A stretch of 64,000 nt of DNA from Streptomyces sp. TLI_235 (GCA_002300355.1 NSGV01000001.1:2170001-2234000); one strand, 5' to 3'; shown: positions 1 through 9,617, counted from the first letter of the stretch. Notes: generated by a model from the sequence alone, not told the origin. A program made the numbers and translations.

Positions 1-83
1 CGTACCTGCCGGCCGGCGTCGAGGTTGGCGTCGAGGTCGGCCAGAAGACCACCGCCGGGGTGACGCGCCTTGACCGTGACTGA
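1..83 (+). CDS. psd: Phosphatidylserine decarboxylase, C-terminal end (partial)
   Basis: Only the last 26 codons lie in the window. The reading frame (first full codon at 3) ends with a tail reading YLPAGVEVGVEVGQKTTAG, then a TGA at 81-83. The family decarboxylates phosphatidylserine to phosphatidylethanolamine at the membrane, and actinobacterial Psd proteins end in a similar V-x-V-G-Q-x-T-x-A-G strand. The next gene, phosphatidylserine synthase, starts inside this one (14-bp overlap), so the two consecutive phospholipid steps are translationally coupled. The name rests on this short tail plus the neighbour. Confidence 0.7.
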   Translation, partial: YLPAGVEVGVEVGQKTTAGVTRLDRD

Positions 84-951
84 TCCTGAGACTCTCGTCG
101 GCCTCGGAGACGAGGAGGAGACGGAGCTGCGGCGCCGCCGCTGGGCGCGCGACCGCGAGCTGCGGGCGCCCCGTTCGCCGCAGCACCTGTCCACCGCCGA
201 CTTCCTGACCCTGGGGAACGCCGTCTGCGGCTTCCTGGCGATCTACTCGATCACCACCGGGGTCCTGATGCCGCACCTCACCGGTGAGACCACCGCGCCG
301 AACCGCAACAGCGCCGCGACCGCGGTCACGCTGCTGCTGATCGGCTCGATGTGCGACCTGTTCGACGGCCTGGTGGCCCGCAAGCTGCGCTCGTCGGCGC
401 TGGGCGCGGAGCTGGACAACCTGGCCGACCTGATCAGCTTCGGTATCGCCCCGGCGTACTTCGTGGCGGTCTGGGGCATCGTGTCGCCGGACAGCAACCA
501 GCAGCTCTCGGCGTTCATCGCGCTGACCGTCCTGCTGGCGGTGGTGCTGCGGCTCGCCCGGTTCTCGGCGGTCAAGATGCGGCCGGGGATCTTCCAGGGC
601 ATGCCGTGCCCGATGGGCGCGATGACGGTGATCGCGATCGTGCTCCTCGACCCGCCGTTCGTGCCGGGCCTGCTGATGATCTTCGGTGTGGCCTACCTGA
701 TGGTCTCCCGCATCGAGTACCCGAAGCCGCAGGGCCTGCTCGCCACCGCGACGCTCTGCTGGATCGTGGTCTCCATCGGCTGCCTGGCGGCCTGGGCGGC
801 CGGTCTGCCCGGCGGCGACATGCTGATGCACATCGGCGCGGTCGCCCAGATCACGCTCGCCGCGATGGCGCCGCTGCTGGTGATCCGCCGCAAGGTCGGC
901 CAGAAGGTCGGCGACGTGCGCGCCCGCCGCGCGGAGTCCCGCGGCTGCTGA
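70..951 (+). CDS. pssA: CDP-diacylglycerol--serine O-phosphatidyltransferase
   Basis: This 293-residue membrane enzyme makes phosphatidylserine from CDP-diacylglycerol and serine. The CDP-alcohol phosphotransferase signature is clear at residues 96-120: D96-x2-D99-G-x2-A-R, then G112, D116 and D120, the metal-binding aspartates. A charged cytosolic N-terminus (about residues 10-35) is followed by several hydrophobic helices (about 45-65, 83-95, 145-165, 185-205, 225-280). The TTG start at 70 lies inside psd; a GTG at 76 is an alternative. The overlap with psd suggests an operon making phosphatidylethanolamine. A strong hairpin follows the stop. Confidence 0.93.
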   Translation: MTVTDPETLVGLGDEEETELRRRRWARDRELRAPRSPQHLSTADFLTLGNAVCGFLAIYSITTGVLMPHLTGETTAPNRNSAATAVTLLLIGSMCDLFDGLVARKLRSSALGAELDNLADLISFGIAPAYFVAVWGIVSPDSNQQLSAFIALTVLLAVVLRLARFSAVKMRPGIFQGMPCPMGAMTVIAIVLLDPPFVPGLLMIFGVAYLMVSRIEYPKPQGLLATATLCWIVVSIGCLAAWAAGLPGGDMLMHIGAVAQITLAAMAPLLVIRRKVGQKVGDVRARRAESRGC

Positions 952-962
952 ACGCGCTGAAC

Positions 963-1013
963 CACACGGAAGGGCCCGTATCCGGATCGGATACGGGCCC
1001 CTTCCGTCGTGTG
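963..1013. terminator. Bidirectional terminator between convergent genes
   Basis: A long inverted repeat reads GGAAGGGCCCGTATCC on the left and GGATACGGGCCCCTTCC on the right around a GATC loop, with CACAC/GTGTG flanks extending the stem. It lies between the pssA stop (951) and the convergent gene ending at 1043, so it can serve both. Confidence 0.85.
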
Positions 1014-1042
1014 CGCGTGCCCCGAGGGGTGGCGCGGGCGGG

Positions 1043-2548
1043 CTACTGGCCGGCGCCGCCGTCGTGGACGCTGAAGGCCGAGCGGCGGGCCGCCCTGGCC
1101 ACCGCCGGGTCCGGGTGCACGCCGGAGACCGCGGTCAGCACCGAGGCCGCCCGCGGGTGCCCCGACTGCCGGGCGCGGTTGAACAGCCGGACTGGCTCGC
1201 CCGCCGAGGCGCCCTCGACGTGCGGCACCAGCAGCGCCGTGTCGCCGTGGTCGAGGACGGCGGCGGCGGTGTCCACCCACAGCCAGGCGGCGTCCTCCGC
1301 GCCCAGCACGTCGGCCGGGGAGACCGGGCCGTCGTCGGACCGCTCGGCCAGCCACAGCAGCGCGTACGGCCGCAGCTCCTGCTCCTCCACGGCGGCCCGG
1401 ACGGCCTGCTCGGCGGGACCGCCGGCGACCCGCAGGGCCTCGAAGGCGAGGCCGCGCAGCAGGGCGTCGTCGCCGCGGGCCGCGTCCAGCAGCTCGGCGA
1501 CCGCGCGGTCGGCCGGGCGGGCGGCGACCCAGGCCCGGTACTCGGCGCGGGCCGGGCCCGGGGTGTAGTCGGCGCAGGCGGCGAGCATCTCCAGGGCGTC
1601 CTGCTCGATGTGGCCGGCCGCGGTCTGCGCGACCGTGCAGATCTCCTCCAGCTTCGCCCGGACCGCCCAGTGCCCCAGTGAGGACAGCTCGGCGGCCTCG
1701 TTGCGGCGCTCCAGGGCGCCGACGGCGGCCAGGCCGTCCAGCATCCAGTCGAGCACCGCGGCGACGTCGGAGGCCGAGGTGGGGGTGTCGACCTGCGGCG
1801 CCCGGCAGGTGCCGCGGACGGCGGACATCGCGGAGGCCGCGTGCGGCACCGGGGAGGGGCCGAGGGCGCCGGTGCCGGCGCCGTGCCGGCGCTCGTCCAG
1901 GCCGCGGCGCAGCAGCTCCAGGAGCTCGCTGTCGGCGACCGGCCCGTCCACCAGGTGCAGGAAGGACAGCAGGTGCGGCGCCTGGTCGACGGCCTGGCCG
2001 GCCAGCATGGCGAAGACGCCGCGCAGGGCGGCGGGCGGGACGGGCGCGAGCAGCGTCCAGGCGTCGAACAGCGCCGACCAGCCGCGGATCACCGCCTCGT
2101 CGTCGTGCTCCCAGGCGTTCAGCCGCCAGCCGGGGCCGGCTCCGCCGTCGCGCAGCTCGACCAGGCCGACCAGCAGGGCCTGGCCCCAGGCCTTGGCGGC
2201 GGCGCCGACGGTCATGGCGAGGGCACGCCCGGCGGCCCGGGCGTCGTCGGGCAGCAGCTCGCCACGCTTGTCGACCTCGCCGAGCTCGCCGGCCCAGCGG
2301 GCGATCCGCACGGCGTCGGCAAGCATCCGGCGGGCGTGCGGGGCCAGCTCTGCGGGTGCGGGGAAGCCGTCCGGCAGCGGCACCCGGCCGCGGCCCGGCT
2401 TGGGCGCGGGGGTACGGCGGCGGACTGGCCCACCCGGAGGCGTGCTCTCGGGTCGGCGGGCCGCTCCTGGCAGACGGGTCACCGTCGCTCCGGTGCGGAT
2501 CGCGGGCTGGAGCGGGGCATCACGGTCGCGCGGGTTCCGAGACGTCAC
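1043..2548 (-). CDS. Hypothetical alpha-helical protein
   Basis: A 501-residue protein I cannot assign to an enzyme family. It begins with a basic, Pro-rich tail (about 1-65). The rest is Ala/Leu-rich and helical, with recurring acidic and Leu-Leu-containing helices (for example ELLELLRRGLDERR near 205 and ELLDAARGDDALLRG near 350), which looks HEAT/ARM-like. I see no signal peptide, membrane segment or catalytic motif. It is monocistronic, convergent with pssA. The ATG start at 2548 keeps the whole basic N-terminus. Codon use matches the neighbours, so it is a real gene of unknown function. Confidence 0.75.
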   Translation of the reverse strand: MTSRNPRDRDAPLQPAIRTGATVTRLPGAARRPESTPPGGPVRRRTPAPKPGRGRVPLPDGFPAPAELAPHARRMLADAVRIARWAGELGEVDKRGELLPDDARAAGRALAMTVGAAAKAWGQALLVGLVELRDGGAGPGWRLNAWEHDDEAVIRGWSALFDAWTLLAPVPPAALRGVFAMLAGQAVDQAPHLLSFLHLVDGPVADSELLELLRRGLDERRHGAGTGALGPSPVPHAASAMSAVRGTCRAPQVDTPTSASDVAAVLDWMLDGLAAVGALERRNEAAELSSLGHWAVRAKLEEICTVAQTAAGHIEQDALEMLAACADYTPGPARAEYRAWVAARPADRAVAELLDAARGDDALLRGLAFEALRVAGGPAEQAVRAAVEEQELRPYALLWLAERSDDGPVSPADVLGAEDAAWLWVDTAAAVLDHGDTALLVPHVEGASAGEPVRLFNRARQSGHPRAASVLTAVSGVHPDPAVARAARRSAFSVHDGGAGQ

Positions 2549-2726
2549 GCCGAGCAGTCTTCCCCGTGTACCGGCCTTCTGTCACATCGAGTTCTACGCG
2601 CGATCGTAGGTCCGGTCCGTGGACAGGGGATGAGATCGGGCAACAGGCACCAAACCGGGTCGCCCGGAGCGGAAACATGGCATGAGCACGACGTTCGTCT
2701 CCGGTCGGTGCGGCCGCCCGCGGGGC

Positions 2727-3848
2727 TCACAGCAGCGGGGTGAGCCAGCGGCGCAGCGCCTCGCCGTAGCGGTCGGGATCGGCGTTCCACAGGGCAGCGT
2801 GCGCCCCGTCCGGGACGGGCTGCAGGCTCACCAGGTCCTCGCGCCGCACGGCGAGGCGCTCGGCGGCCTCGAAGGGGGCCACCGCGTCCACGGGGCTGTG
2901 CAGCAGCAGCGCGGGCACCTGCAGGTCGGTGCCGGCGGCCAGCCGGGCGAAGCCGGCCAGGTCGACCTTGGTGCGGCCCTCGGCGGCCAGCGCGCCGAGC
3001 TCGGCGAGCGGGCCGGGCACCCCGGCCCGGGCCGCCTCCCGGCGGACCGTCGCGGGCCAGTCCAGCACCGGCGAGTCCAGCACCAGGCCGGCCACCGAGT
3101 CCCGCCAGGCCGAGCGGGTCGCGGTGTGCAGCGCCATCGTGGCGCCGAGCGACCAGCCGAACAGCACGATCTTGCCGGCGCCGTTCGCCTGGGCGAGCCG
3201 GACGGCGGCGTCGACGTCCCGCCACTCCGTCTCGCCGAAGTGGCCCAGCCCGTCCGGGGACGGCGGGGCGCCCTCGTCGCCGCGGTACGTGACCACCAGG
3301 ACGGGCATCCGCAGCGCGTGCAGCAGCGGCAGCACCGGCAGGGCCTGCTGCCGGTCGGCGCCGGGGCCGTGCACCACGATCGCCCAGAGCCCGCGGATGC
3401 CCGGCACGTACCAGGCCGGCATCGGCCCGAGTTCGCCCTCGACCTCGGCCGCGGTGAAGTCCAGGCCGAGTGCGGAGGCCGGGTCGCCGAGGTACACCCG
3501 GGCGGTCACCCGGACCTCCGTCCCGGTGCGCAGCGAGCCCGCGCCCGTGGCGAGCAGCCGGCGGGTGACGCTCTGCGGACCGGTGTCCAGCACGTCGCCC
3601 ACCACGGCGTGGCCGCCGTCCGCCCACTCCAGGGCGTAGCGGCCGGGACGTTCGGTCTCCACGCTGCGGGTGAGGGTGACGCGGTCCGCGCCGAGCTCCT
3701 GCACCCGGATGCCGGGGCCGCCCGTGGTGCCGGCCCCGGCGAAGCCGGGGCGGACGGCCCGTTCGGACACCCGGCGGCCGATCAGCAGCGCCGCGGCGCC
3801 CGTCCCGACAACGGCGGCCCCGACGATCGCGGCGGTTCCCCAACGCAT
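2727..3848 (-). CDS. Alpha/beta hydrolase, membrane-anchored or secreted
   Basis: This 373-residue protein begins with a hydrophobic segment (about 4-24, Ala/Val/Gly-rich, then Arg-Arg), so it is probably anchored in the membrane with the enzyme outside. The C-terminal two thirds is an alpha/beta-hydrolase domain: an oxyanion strand IVVHGPGAD (about 157-165), the nucleophile elbow G231-W-S233-L-G235, an acid D in strand VPALLLHSPVDAV near 320, and a candidate His in PDGAHAAL near 350. The first third forms a separate beta-rich domain. The substrate cannot be read from sequence. The following gene on the same strand is the XRE regulator, after a 93-bp gap. Confidence 0.85.
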   Translation of the reverse strand: MRWGTAAIVGAAVVGTGAAALLIGRRVSERAVRPGFAGAGTTGGPGIRVQELGADRVTLTRSVETERPGRYALEWADGGHAVVGDVLDTGPQSVTRRLLATGAGSLRTGTEVRVTARVYLGDPASALGLDFTAAEVEGELGPMPAWYVPGIRGLWAIVVHGPGADRQQALPVLPLLHALRMPVLVVTYRGDEGAPPSPDGLGHFGETEWRDVDAAVRLAQANGAGKIVLFGWSLGATMALHTATRSAWRDSVAGLVLDSPVLDWPATVRREAARAGVPGPLAELGALAAEGRTKVDLAGFARLAAGTDLQVPALLLHSPVDAVAPFEAAERLAVRREDLVSLQPVPDGAHAALWNADPDRYGEALRRWLTPLL

Positions 3849-3904
3849 GGCGCTCCCGGTGTGGCGGCACGGACACGGCGATCCCAGTCCACGCCCCCGC
3901 CGGG

Positions 3905-3931
3905 GGACGGGCCACCCGAACGGGTCCGTCC
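3905..3931 (-). terminator. Possible terminator of the XRE gene
   Basis: An imperfect hairpin (GGACGGGCCACCCG / CGGGTCCGTCC around AA) sits just past the stop of the leftward gene ending at 3942. The pairing has mismatches. Confidence 0.4.
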
Positions 3932-3941
3932 GGGCGGCGGC

Positions 3942-4631
3942 TCAGACCGGGACGTCGGTGGACCGGCGGGCCAGCAGCTCCCAGAACCGCTCCGCGAGCG
4001 GCCGGGCCGGCGGCCGCGCGGTGTCCGGCACCGTCGAACCCCAGTGCCCCGGCACCAGGTACTCGTCCTGCAGCTCGGCCAGCACCTCGCCCAGCACGGC
4101 GTGCGGGACCGGCACCACCCGGGCCACCCCCCGCAGCTGCGCCTGCCAGCGGCCGTCCACCACCTGGCGCAGCAGCCGGTCGAGCGCGTCCTGGCGTCCG
4201 GTCACCCGCACCATCACCCGCAGCGGCAGCCCGAGCACGTGGGCCAGCGCCAGGCCCTGCTCGCCGTCCGCGTCCCAGCGGCCGGTCTCCTCGGCCCGCG
4301 CGTACGTCGCCGCGCCCACCCCGATCCGGTGGGCGGCCTGCTCCCGGTTGAGTTCCCGGGCCAGCCGGAAGTCCCGCAGGGTGGCCGGCGCGATCCCCAT
4401 CAGCTGCGCGGGCGGACACCACAGCGCGCGGGACAGGGCGATGAACTCCTCCTCCGAGGGCAGCGTCTCGCCGGCCTCCCAGGCCACCACGTGGGAGGGC
4501 AGCAGCCGGACGCCGTGCGCGGCCATGCCCTCGGCGACCTGGTCCGGGGTCAGGCCGAGCCCGGCGCGGTGCGCCCGGGCGGCTCGCGGGGAGAACGGCA
4601 CCGGCAGCGGGGTGGACGGTCTTCGTCGCAT
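3942..4631 (-). CDS. XRE-family helix-turn-helix regulator
   Basis: A 229-residue DNA-binding protein with two HTH-like segments. One is near residues 25-75 (TPDQVAEGMAAHGV, then VVAWEAGETLPSEEE), the other near 85-130 (FRLARELNREQAAHRIGV, then YARAEETGRW), as in XRE/Cro-C1 regulators. The C-terminal half has no recognisable ligand domain. I chose the ATG at 4631 because sequence upstream of it runs toward the cobalamin riboswitch on the other strand and reads as non-coding in this frame. It is divergent from the cobalamin operon, but nothing shows that it controls it. Confidence 0.8.
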   Translation of the reverse strand: MRRRPSTPLPVPFSPRAARAHRAGLGLTPDQVAEGMAAHGVRLLPSHVVAWEAGETLPSEEEFIALSRALWCPPAQLMGIAPATLRDFRLARELNREQAAHRIGVGAATYARAEETGRWDADGEQGLALAHVLGLPLRVMVRVTGRQDALDRLLRQVVDGRWQAQLRGVARVVPVPHAVLGEVLAELQDEYLVPGHWGSTVPDTARPPARPLAERFWELLARRSTDVPV

Positions 4632-4789
4632 GCCACAAGAACGTACGGGCGGCCCCGCGCACCGCCCCACACGCCGAACGCACGAAGCGGACCCCACCGG
4701 CCGCCGCGGGCGCTGGAGGATCGTACGGGGCGCGGACGGCCGGGCCGCGACGGTCTGTGACCAACCACTCCACACGCTTTGTTGACTGG

Positions 4790-4985
4790 CGGTCGGAGGG
4801 CGTGATGGGATCTCCGGGCCATACGGAGGCATGCAGAGGAAGCCGGTGCGAGTCCGGCGCGGTCCCGCCACTGTCACCGGGGAGCACGCTCGACCTGCAT
4901 GGTCACGGCGGTCCGCCACAGGGCCGTTGGAAGGCCCGAGCGAGCGCCGGACCCGGAAGCCAGGAGACTCTCGCCGCCGGTTCGT
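4790..4985 (+). promoter_or_regulatory. Cobalamin (B12) riboswitch
   Basis: The leader upstream of cobD carries the conserved B12-aptamer core: GGAAGCCGGTGCGAGTCC at 4838-4855, then GCGGTCCCGCCACTGT at 4858-4873. A distal GGAAGCCAGGAGAC element lies at 4954-4967. The spacing matches the RFN-independent B12 box class, and the downstream genes make cobalamin, so adenosylcobalamin probably represses the operon. Exact ends are estimates. Confidence 0.93.
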
Positions 4986-5074
4986 CGATCCAGGGCGCGG
5001 ACCCTGAGTGAGGACACGCACGCCATGCAGGCTGCCCAGCGGTCACCGCTGCGCCCCACCCAGGGAGCCGGGCC

Positions 5075-6061
5075 GTGGGCCGCCTGACCCCCGCCCCCTA
5101 CCTGTTGGGCGCCGTGGCCGGCTACCTCGCCGACACCGCCCTCGCCGACCCCCGCCGCGGCCACCCGGTGGCCCTGTTCGGCAGCGCGGCCGGACGCCTG
5201 GAACGCCGTCTCTGGAGCGACCATCGGGGCGCCGGCACCGCCTTCACAGCGCTGAGCGTCGGCGCGGTCGCGGCCGGCGCGGCGCTCGCCGATCACGCAC
5301 TGCGCCGCCGGCCCGCCGCGCGGGCCGCCCTCGCGGCGGCCGCCGCCTGGACGGTGCTCGGCGGCACCTCGCTGACCCGCGAGGCCCGGACGATCGGGCG
5401 CTCCCTGGAGGCCGGCGACCTGACCGCCGCCCGCGAGCGGCTCCCCCACCTGTGCGGGCGCGATCCCAGCACCCTGGACGAGCAGCAGATCGCCCGCGCG
5501 GTGGTCGAGTCCGTCGCCGAGAACACCGCCGACGCGGTGGTCAACGCGCTGACCTGGGGCGCGCTCGCCGGCACGCCCGGGCTGCTGGCCTTCCGGGCCG
5601 TCAACACCCTGGACGCGATGGTCGGCCACCGCTCGCCCCGGCACCTGCGCTTCGGCTGGGCCTCCGCCCGCCTCGACGACGTGGCCGGCTGGCCGGGCGC
5701 CCGGCTCACCGCACTGCTGACCGTCGCCGCGGCGGAGCACCCGCGGGCCGCCTGGAAGGTGTGGCGGCGCGACGGGTCGTCACACCCCAGCCCCAACGCC
5801 GGACAGGCCGAGTCCGCCTTCGCCGGCGGGCTCGGCGTACGCCTCGGCGGCACCCTGCAGTACGGCGAGAGGGTGGAGCACCGGCCCGTCCTCGGCGCCG
5901 AACTCCGGCCGGTGGCCGTCCCGGACATCGAAGGCGCCTGCCGCCTCTCCCGCCGCGTGGGGGTGCTGGCGCTGGCGGTGACGACGGCCGCCCACGCCCT
6001 CGGACGCACCGCACTCGGCCGCGCCACCTCCATCACCCGTTCGCAAGGGAGTGTCACGTGA
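5075..6061 (+). CDS. cobD: Adenosylcobinamide-phosphate synthase (CobD/CbiB)
   Basis: A 328-residue integral membrane protein that attaches aminopropanol (or its phosphate) to adenosylcobyric acid. Family hallmarks are visible: [23 protein letters not shown] at the N-terminus, [17 protein letters not shown] near 150-165, [14 protein letters not shown] near 180-195, [11 protein letters not shown] near 200-210, and the Asn/Gly-rich [15 protein letters not shown] near 245-260. Hydrophobic helices span about 5-20, 50-70, 82-100, 165-185 and 290-310. The GTG start at 5075 follows an AGGGAG site. This is the first gene after the riboswitch, and its TGA overlaps the GTG of cobQ by four bases. Confidence 0.95.
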   Translation: MGRLTPAPYLLGAVAGYLADTALADPRRGHPVALFGSAAGRLERRLWSDHRGAGTAFTALSVGAVAAGAALADHALRRRPAARAALAAAAAWTVLGGTSLTREARTIGRSLEAGDLTAARERLPHLCGRDPSTLDEQQIARAVVESVAENTADAVVNALTWGALAGTPGLLAFRAVNTLDAMVGHRSPRHLRFGWASARLDDVAGWPGARLTALLTVAAAEHPRAAWKVWRRDGSSHPSPNAGQAESAFAGGLGVRLGGTLQYGERVEHRPVLGAELRPVAVPDIEGACRLSRRVGVLALAVTTAAHALGRTALGRATSITRSQGSVT

Positions 6062-7554
6062 CGAAGGCTCTGCTGGTGGCAGGGACGACCTCGGATGCGG
6101 GGAAGAGCGTGGTCACGGCGGGGATCTGCCGGTGGCTGGCGCGGCAGGGGGTGCGGGTGGCGCCGTTCAAGGCGCAGAACATGTCGCTGAACTCCTTCGT
6201 GACCGCGGACGGCGCCGAGATCGGCCGGGCCCAGGCGATGCAGGCGCAGGCCGCCCGGGTCGAGCCGGAGGCGGCGATGAACCCGGTGCTCCTGAAGCCG
6301 GGCGCGGACGGCCGCAGCCAGGTGGTGCTGCTCGGGAAGCCGGTCGCCGAGGTCGGGGCGCTGGACTACCGCGAGCGCAAGCCCGTCCTGCTGGAGCGGG
6401 CGCTGGAGTGCCTGGCGGACCTGCGCAGCCGCTACGACGTGGTGGTCTGCGAGGGCGCCGGCTCCCCCGCCGAGATCAATCTGCGGGACCGGGACATCGC
6501 CAACATGGGTCTGGCCACGGCGGCGAACCTTCCGGTGGTGGTGGTCGGCGACATCGACCGCGGCGGGGTGTTCGCGGCGATGTACGGCACGCTGGCGCTG
6601 CTGTCCGCGCAGGACCAGGCGCTGGTGGCGGGCTGGTTCGTCAACAAGTTCCGTGGGGACGCCCGGCTGCTGGCGCCCGGGCTGGAGATGCTGCGGGAGC
6701 TGACGGGCCGTCCGGTGCTGGGGACGCTGCCGATGCTGTCCGGCCTGTGGCTGGACGCCGAGGACTCGCTGGACCTGTCCACGGCCGTGGAGAACCGCCC
6801 GACCGCCGCGCCGCACGGCTCCGAGGTGCTGCGGGTGGCGGTGGTGCGGCTGCCTCGGCTGTCGAACTTCACCGATGTGGACGCGCTGGCCCAGGAACCG
6901 GGTGTGCTGGTGCGCTGGGCGACCCGGCCGGAGGAGCTGGCCGACGCCGACCTGGTGGTGCTGCCCGGCACCCGGGCGACCGTCGCCGACCTGGCCTGGC
7001 TGCTCGAGCGGGGACTGGACGGCGCGCTGCGGGCCCGCGCCGCGGCCGGGCTGCCCGTCCTCGGCGTGTGCGGCGGCTACCAGATGCTGTCGCGGGAGAT
7101 CGTCGACGCGGTGGAGTCGAAGGCCGGCGCCGTCGAGGGCCTCGGGCTGCTGCCGACCCGGGTGGAGTTCGGGGTGGCGAAGGTGCTGGGCCGGCCGGTC
7201 GGCGAGGCGTACGGGGAGCGGGTCGAGGGGTACGAGATCCACCACGGCGTGGTGGCCGTCGAGGGCGGGACACCCTTCCTCGACGGCTGCCGGGTCGGCG
7301 CGGTGTGGGGGACGACCTGGCACGGCGCGCTGGAGAACGACGGTTTCCGGCGGGCGCTGCTGCGCGAGGTGGCGGCGGCGGCCGGGCGGGCGTTCGTGCC
7401 GGCGCCGGACACCTCGTTCGCCGCGGCCCGCGAGGAGCGGCTGGACCGGCTGGGCGACCTGATCGAGGAACATGCGGACACCGACGCACTGTGGAAGCTG
7501 ATCGAGGGCGGGGCACCGCAGGGGCTGCCGTTCGTGCCGCCGGGTGCACCGTGA
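6058..7554 (+). CDS. cobQ: Cobyric acid synthase
   Basis: A 498-residue enzyme that amidates adenosylcobyrinic acid a,c-diamide at positions b, d, e and g using glutamine and ATP. The N-terminal dethiobiotin-synthetase-like domain opens with a P-loop variant, GTTSDAGKS (residues 9-17). The C-terminal class-I glutamine amidotransferase domain carries the nucleophile C338 in [11 protein letters not shown] and the triad His in YEIHHGV near 400. Its length is normal for the family. The GTG start at 6058 overlaps the cobD stop, showing translational coupling, and a 14-bp gap leads to the chelatase gene. Confidence 0.96.
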   Translation: MTKALLVAGTTSDAGKSVVTAGICRWLARQGVRVAPFKAQNMSLNSFVTADGAEIGRAQAMQAQAARVEPEAAMNPVLLKPGADGRSQVVLLGKPVAEVGALDYRERKPVLLERALECLADLRSRYDVVVCEGAGSPAEINLRDRDIANMGLATAANLPVVVVGDIDRGGVFAAMYGTLALLSAQDQALVAGWFVNKFRGDARLLAPGLEMLRELTGRPVLGTLPMLSGLWLDAEDSLDLSTAVENRPTAAPHGSEVLRVAVVRLPRLSNFTDVDALAQEPGVLVRWATRPEELADADLVVLPGTRATVADLAWLLERGLDGALRARAAAGLPVLGVCGGYQMLSREIVDAVESKAGAVEGLGLLPTRVEFGVAKVLGRPVGEAYGERVEGYEIHHGVVAVEGGTPFLDGCRVGAVWGTTWHGALENDGFRRALLREVAAAAGRAFVPAPDTSFAAAREERLDRLGDLIEEHADTDALWKLIEGGAPQGLPFVPPGAP

Positions 7555-7568
7555 GCAAGGGAGAGCAG

Positions 7569-9614
7569 ATGAGTGACGCCCGTTATCCGTTCACCGCGAT
7601 CGTCGGCATGGCCGACCTGCGGCTCGGACTGCTGTTGAACGCGGTCTCGCCGGCCGTCGGCGGTGTACTGGTGCGCGGCGAGAAGGGCACCGCCAAGTCG
7701 ACCATGGTGCGCGCCCTGGCGGGGCTGCTGCCGTCGATCGGCACGGTCGCCGACTGCCGGTTCGCCTGCGACCCGGCGGGGCCGGACCCGCAGTGCCCGG
7801 ACGGCGCCCACGCCGGCGCCGCGGCGCTGGAGCGGCCCGCACACCTGGTGGAGCTGCCGGTCGGTGTCTCCGAGGACCGGATCGTCGGCTCGCTGGACCT
7901 GGAGCGGGCCCTCGCCGAGGGCGTCAAGGCGTACGAGCCGGGTCTGCTGGCGAAGGCGCACCGCGGCGTGCTGTACATCGACGAGGTGAACCTGCTGCAG
8001 GACCACCTGGTCGACCTGCTGCTGGACGCGGCGGCGATGGGCCGCTCGTACGTGGAGCGGGAGGGCGTGTCGGTGCGTCACGCGGCGCGCTTCCTGCTGG
8101 TCGGCACGATGAACCCGGAGGAGGGCGAGCTGCGGCCGCAGCTGCTCGACCGGTTCGGCCTGACGGTGGAGATCGCGGCGACCCGGGACCCGCAGGAGCG
8201 GGCCGAGGTGGTGCGCCGGCGGCTCGCGTACGACGCCGACCCGGCCGGTTTCGCGGCCCGGTTCGCCGCGGAGGAGCAGGGGCTCGCCGAGCGGATCACC
8301 GCGGCCCGGGAGCTGCTGCCGAAGGTGGAGCTCCCGGATGCGGCGCTGCGTCAGATCACCGCGGTCTGCGCGGCGTTCGAGGTGGACGGTCTGCGCGCGG
8401 ACATCGTGATGGCCCGCACCGCCGTCGCCCTGGCCGCCTGGGCCGGCCGCACCGAGGTGCTGGAGGAGGACGTCCGCAAGGCCGCGCAGCTGGCGCTGCC
8501 GCACCGTCGCCGCCGCAACCCCTTCGACGCGCCGGGCCTGGACGAGGAGCAGCTCGACCGCACGCTGGAGGAGCACGCCGCGCCCGAGGACGACGGCCCG
8601 GACGACGGCGGCCCGCAGGACGACGGCAGCGGCCCCGACGGCGGCGGCCCGGACGGCGGCGGGGCTCCCGCGCCCACGGACGGGCCGGACGGCTCGGCGG
8701 TCGCCGAGCCGGAGCAGGCGCCCGAGCAGGCCCCGCCGCAGCCCCGGCAGGCTCCCGGCGCCGGCCGGGAGACCGCCCCGGTGGCAAGTGCCGACCCGTA
8801 CCGGACCAGGCTGTTCAGGGTGCCCGGCACCGGCCGGGGTGCGATGGGGCGGCGCTCGGCCGCGGAGACCGACGGCGGGCACACCGTGCGGGCGCGCCGC
8901 CCGCAGGGCCGCCTGGCCCGGCTGCACCTGACGGCCACCATGCAGGCCGCCGCACCGCACCAGGCGGCCCGCGGGCGGTCCGGGCGGGCGCTGGTGCTGG
9001 CCAAGGACGACCTGCGGGAGCAGGTACGCCGGGGCCGGGAGTCCAACCTGGTGCTGTTCGTGGTGGACGCCTCCGGCTCGATGGCGGCCCGGCAGCGGAT
9101 GGGCGCGGTCAAGGGCGCGGTGCTGTCGCTGCTGATGGACGCCTACCAGCGGCGGGACAAGATCGGCATGATCACCTTCCGCGGCACCGGCGCGGAGCTG
9201 GCGCTGCCGCCGACCTCCTCGGTGGAGGTCGGGGCGGCCCGGCTGGAGCAGCTGCCGACCGGCGGGCGGACCCCGCTGGCCGCCGGGCTGCTGCGCGCCC
9301 ACGAGGTGCTGCGGGTGGAACGGATGCGCGACCCGGACCGCCGTCCGCTGCTGGTCGTCGTCACCGACGGCCGGGCCACCGGCGGCCGGGACGCCCTGGC
9401 GCAGGCCGAGCGGGCCGCGGGCCTGCTGGCCGGGCAGGGCGTGGCGAGCGTGGTGCTGGACTGCGAGTCCGGCCATGTCCGGCTGGGCCTGGCCCACACC
9501 CTGGCGGCCCGCCTCGGCGGCCCCGCCGTCACCCTGGACGAGCTGCGCGCCGAGGGCGTGGCGGCCCTCGTCCGCGACCACCGTTCCGTCTCCACCCAGC
9601 GAAAGGCGGCCTGA
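7569..9614 (+). CDS. Magnesium/cobalt chelatase ChlI-ChlD fusion protein
   Basis: A 681-residue fusion of an AAA+ motor and an integrin-I (VWA) domain. The AAA+ half has Walker A GEKGTAKST (37-45), a Walker B motif in VLYIDEVNLL near 135-145 and an arginine-finger region. An acidic, Pro/Gly/Asp-rich linker (about 335-420) follows, then the VWA domain with the MIDAS motif D500-A-S-G-S. This matches actinobacterial putative cobaltochelatase subunits, which power cobalt insertion with the large CobN subunit. No cobN is present beside it or anywhere in this window. It lies between cobQ and cobO in the B12 operon. Confidence 0.9.
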   Translation: MSDARYPFTAIVGMADLRLGLLLNAVSPAVGGVLVRGEKGTAKSTMVRALAGLLPSIGTVADCRFACDPAGPDPQCPDGAHAGAAALERPAHLVELPVGVSEDRIVGSLDLERALAEGVKAYEPGLLAKAHRGVLYIDEVNLLQDHLVDLLLDAAAMGRSYVEREGVSVRHAARFLLVGTMNPEEGELRPQLLDRFGLTVEIAATRDPQERAEVVRRRLAYDADPAGFAARFAAEEQGLAERITAARELLPKVELPDAALRQITAVCAAFEVDGLRADIVMARTAVALAAWAGRTEVLEEDVRKAAQLALPHRRRRNPFDAPGLDEEQLDRTLEEHAAPEDDGPDDGGPQDDGSGPDGGGPDGGGAPAPTDGPDGSAVAEPEQAPEQAPPQPRQAPGAGRETAPVASADPYRTRLFRVPGTGRGAMGRRSAAETDGGHTVRARRPQGRLARLHLTATMQAAAPHQAARGRSGRALVLAKDDLREQVRRGRESNLVLFVVDASGSMAARQRMGAVKGAVLSLLMDAYQRRDKIGMITFRGTGAELALPPTSSVEVGAARLEQLPTGGRTPLAAGLLRAHEVLRVERMRDPDRRPLLVVVTDGRATGGRDALAQAERAAGLLAGQGVASVVLDCESGHVRLGLAHTLAARLGGPAVTLDELRAEGVAALVRDHRSVSTQRKAA

Positions 9615-9617
9615 GCC

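Noticed and set aside
4838..4873. A tRNA-like TPsiC stretch (GTGCGAGTCCGG)
   Set aside because: It is the conserved core of the cobalamin riboswitch; no acceptor stem or anticodon arm is present.
5293..7473. Long open frame on the minus strand across cobD and cobQ
   Set aside because: It is a high-GC shadow of the real genes: no ribosome site, no family motif, unusual amino acid composition (Gln/His/Arg-rich).
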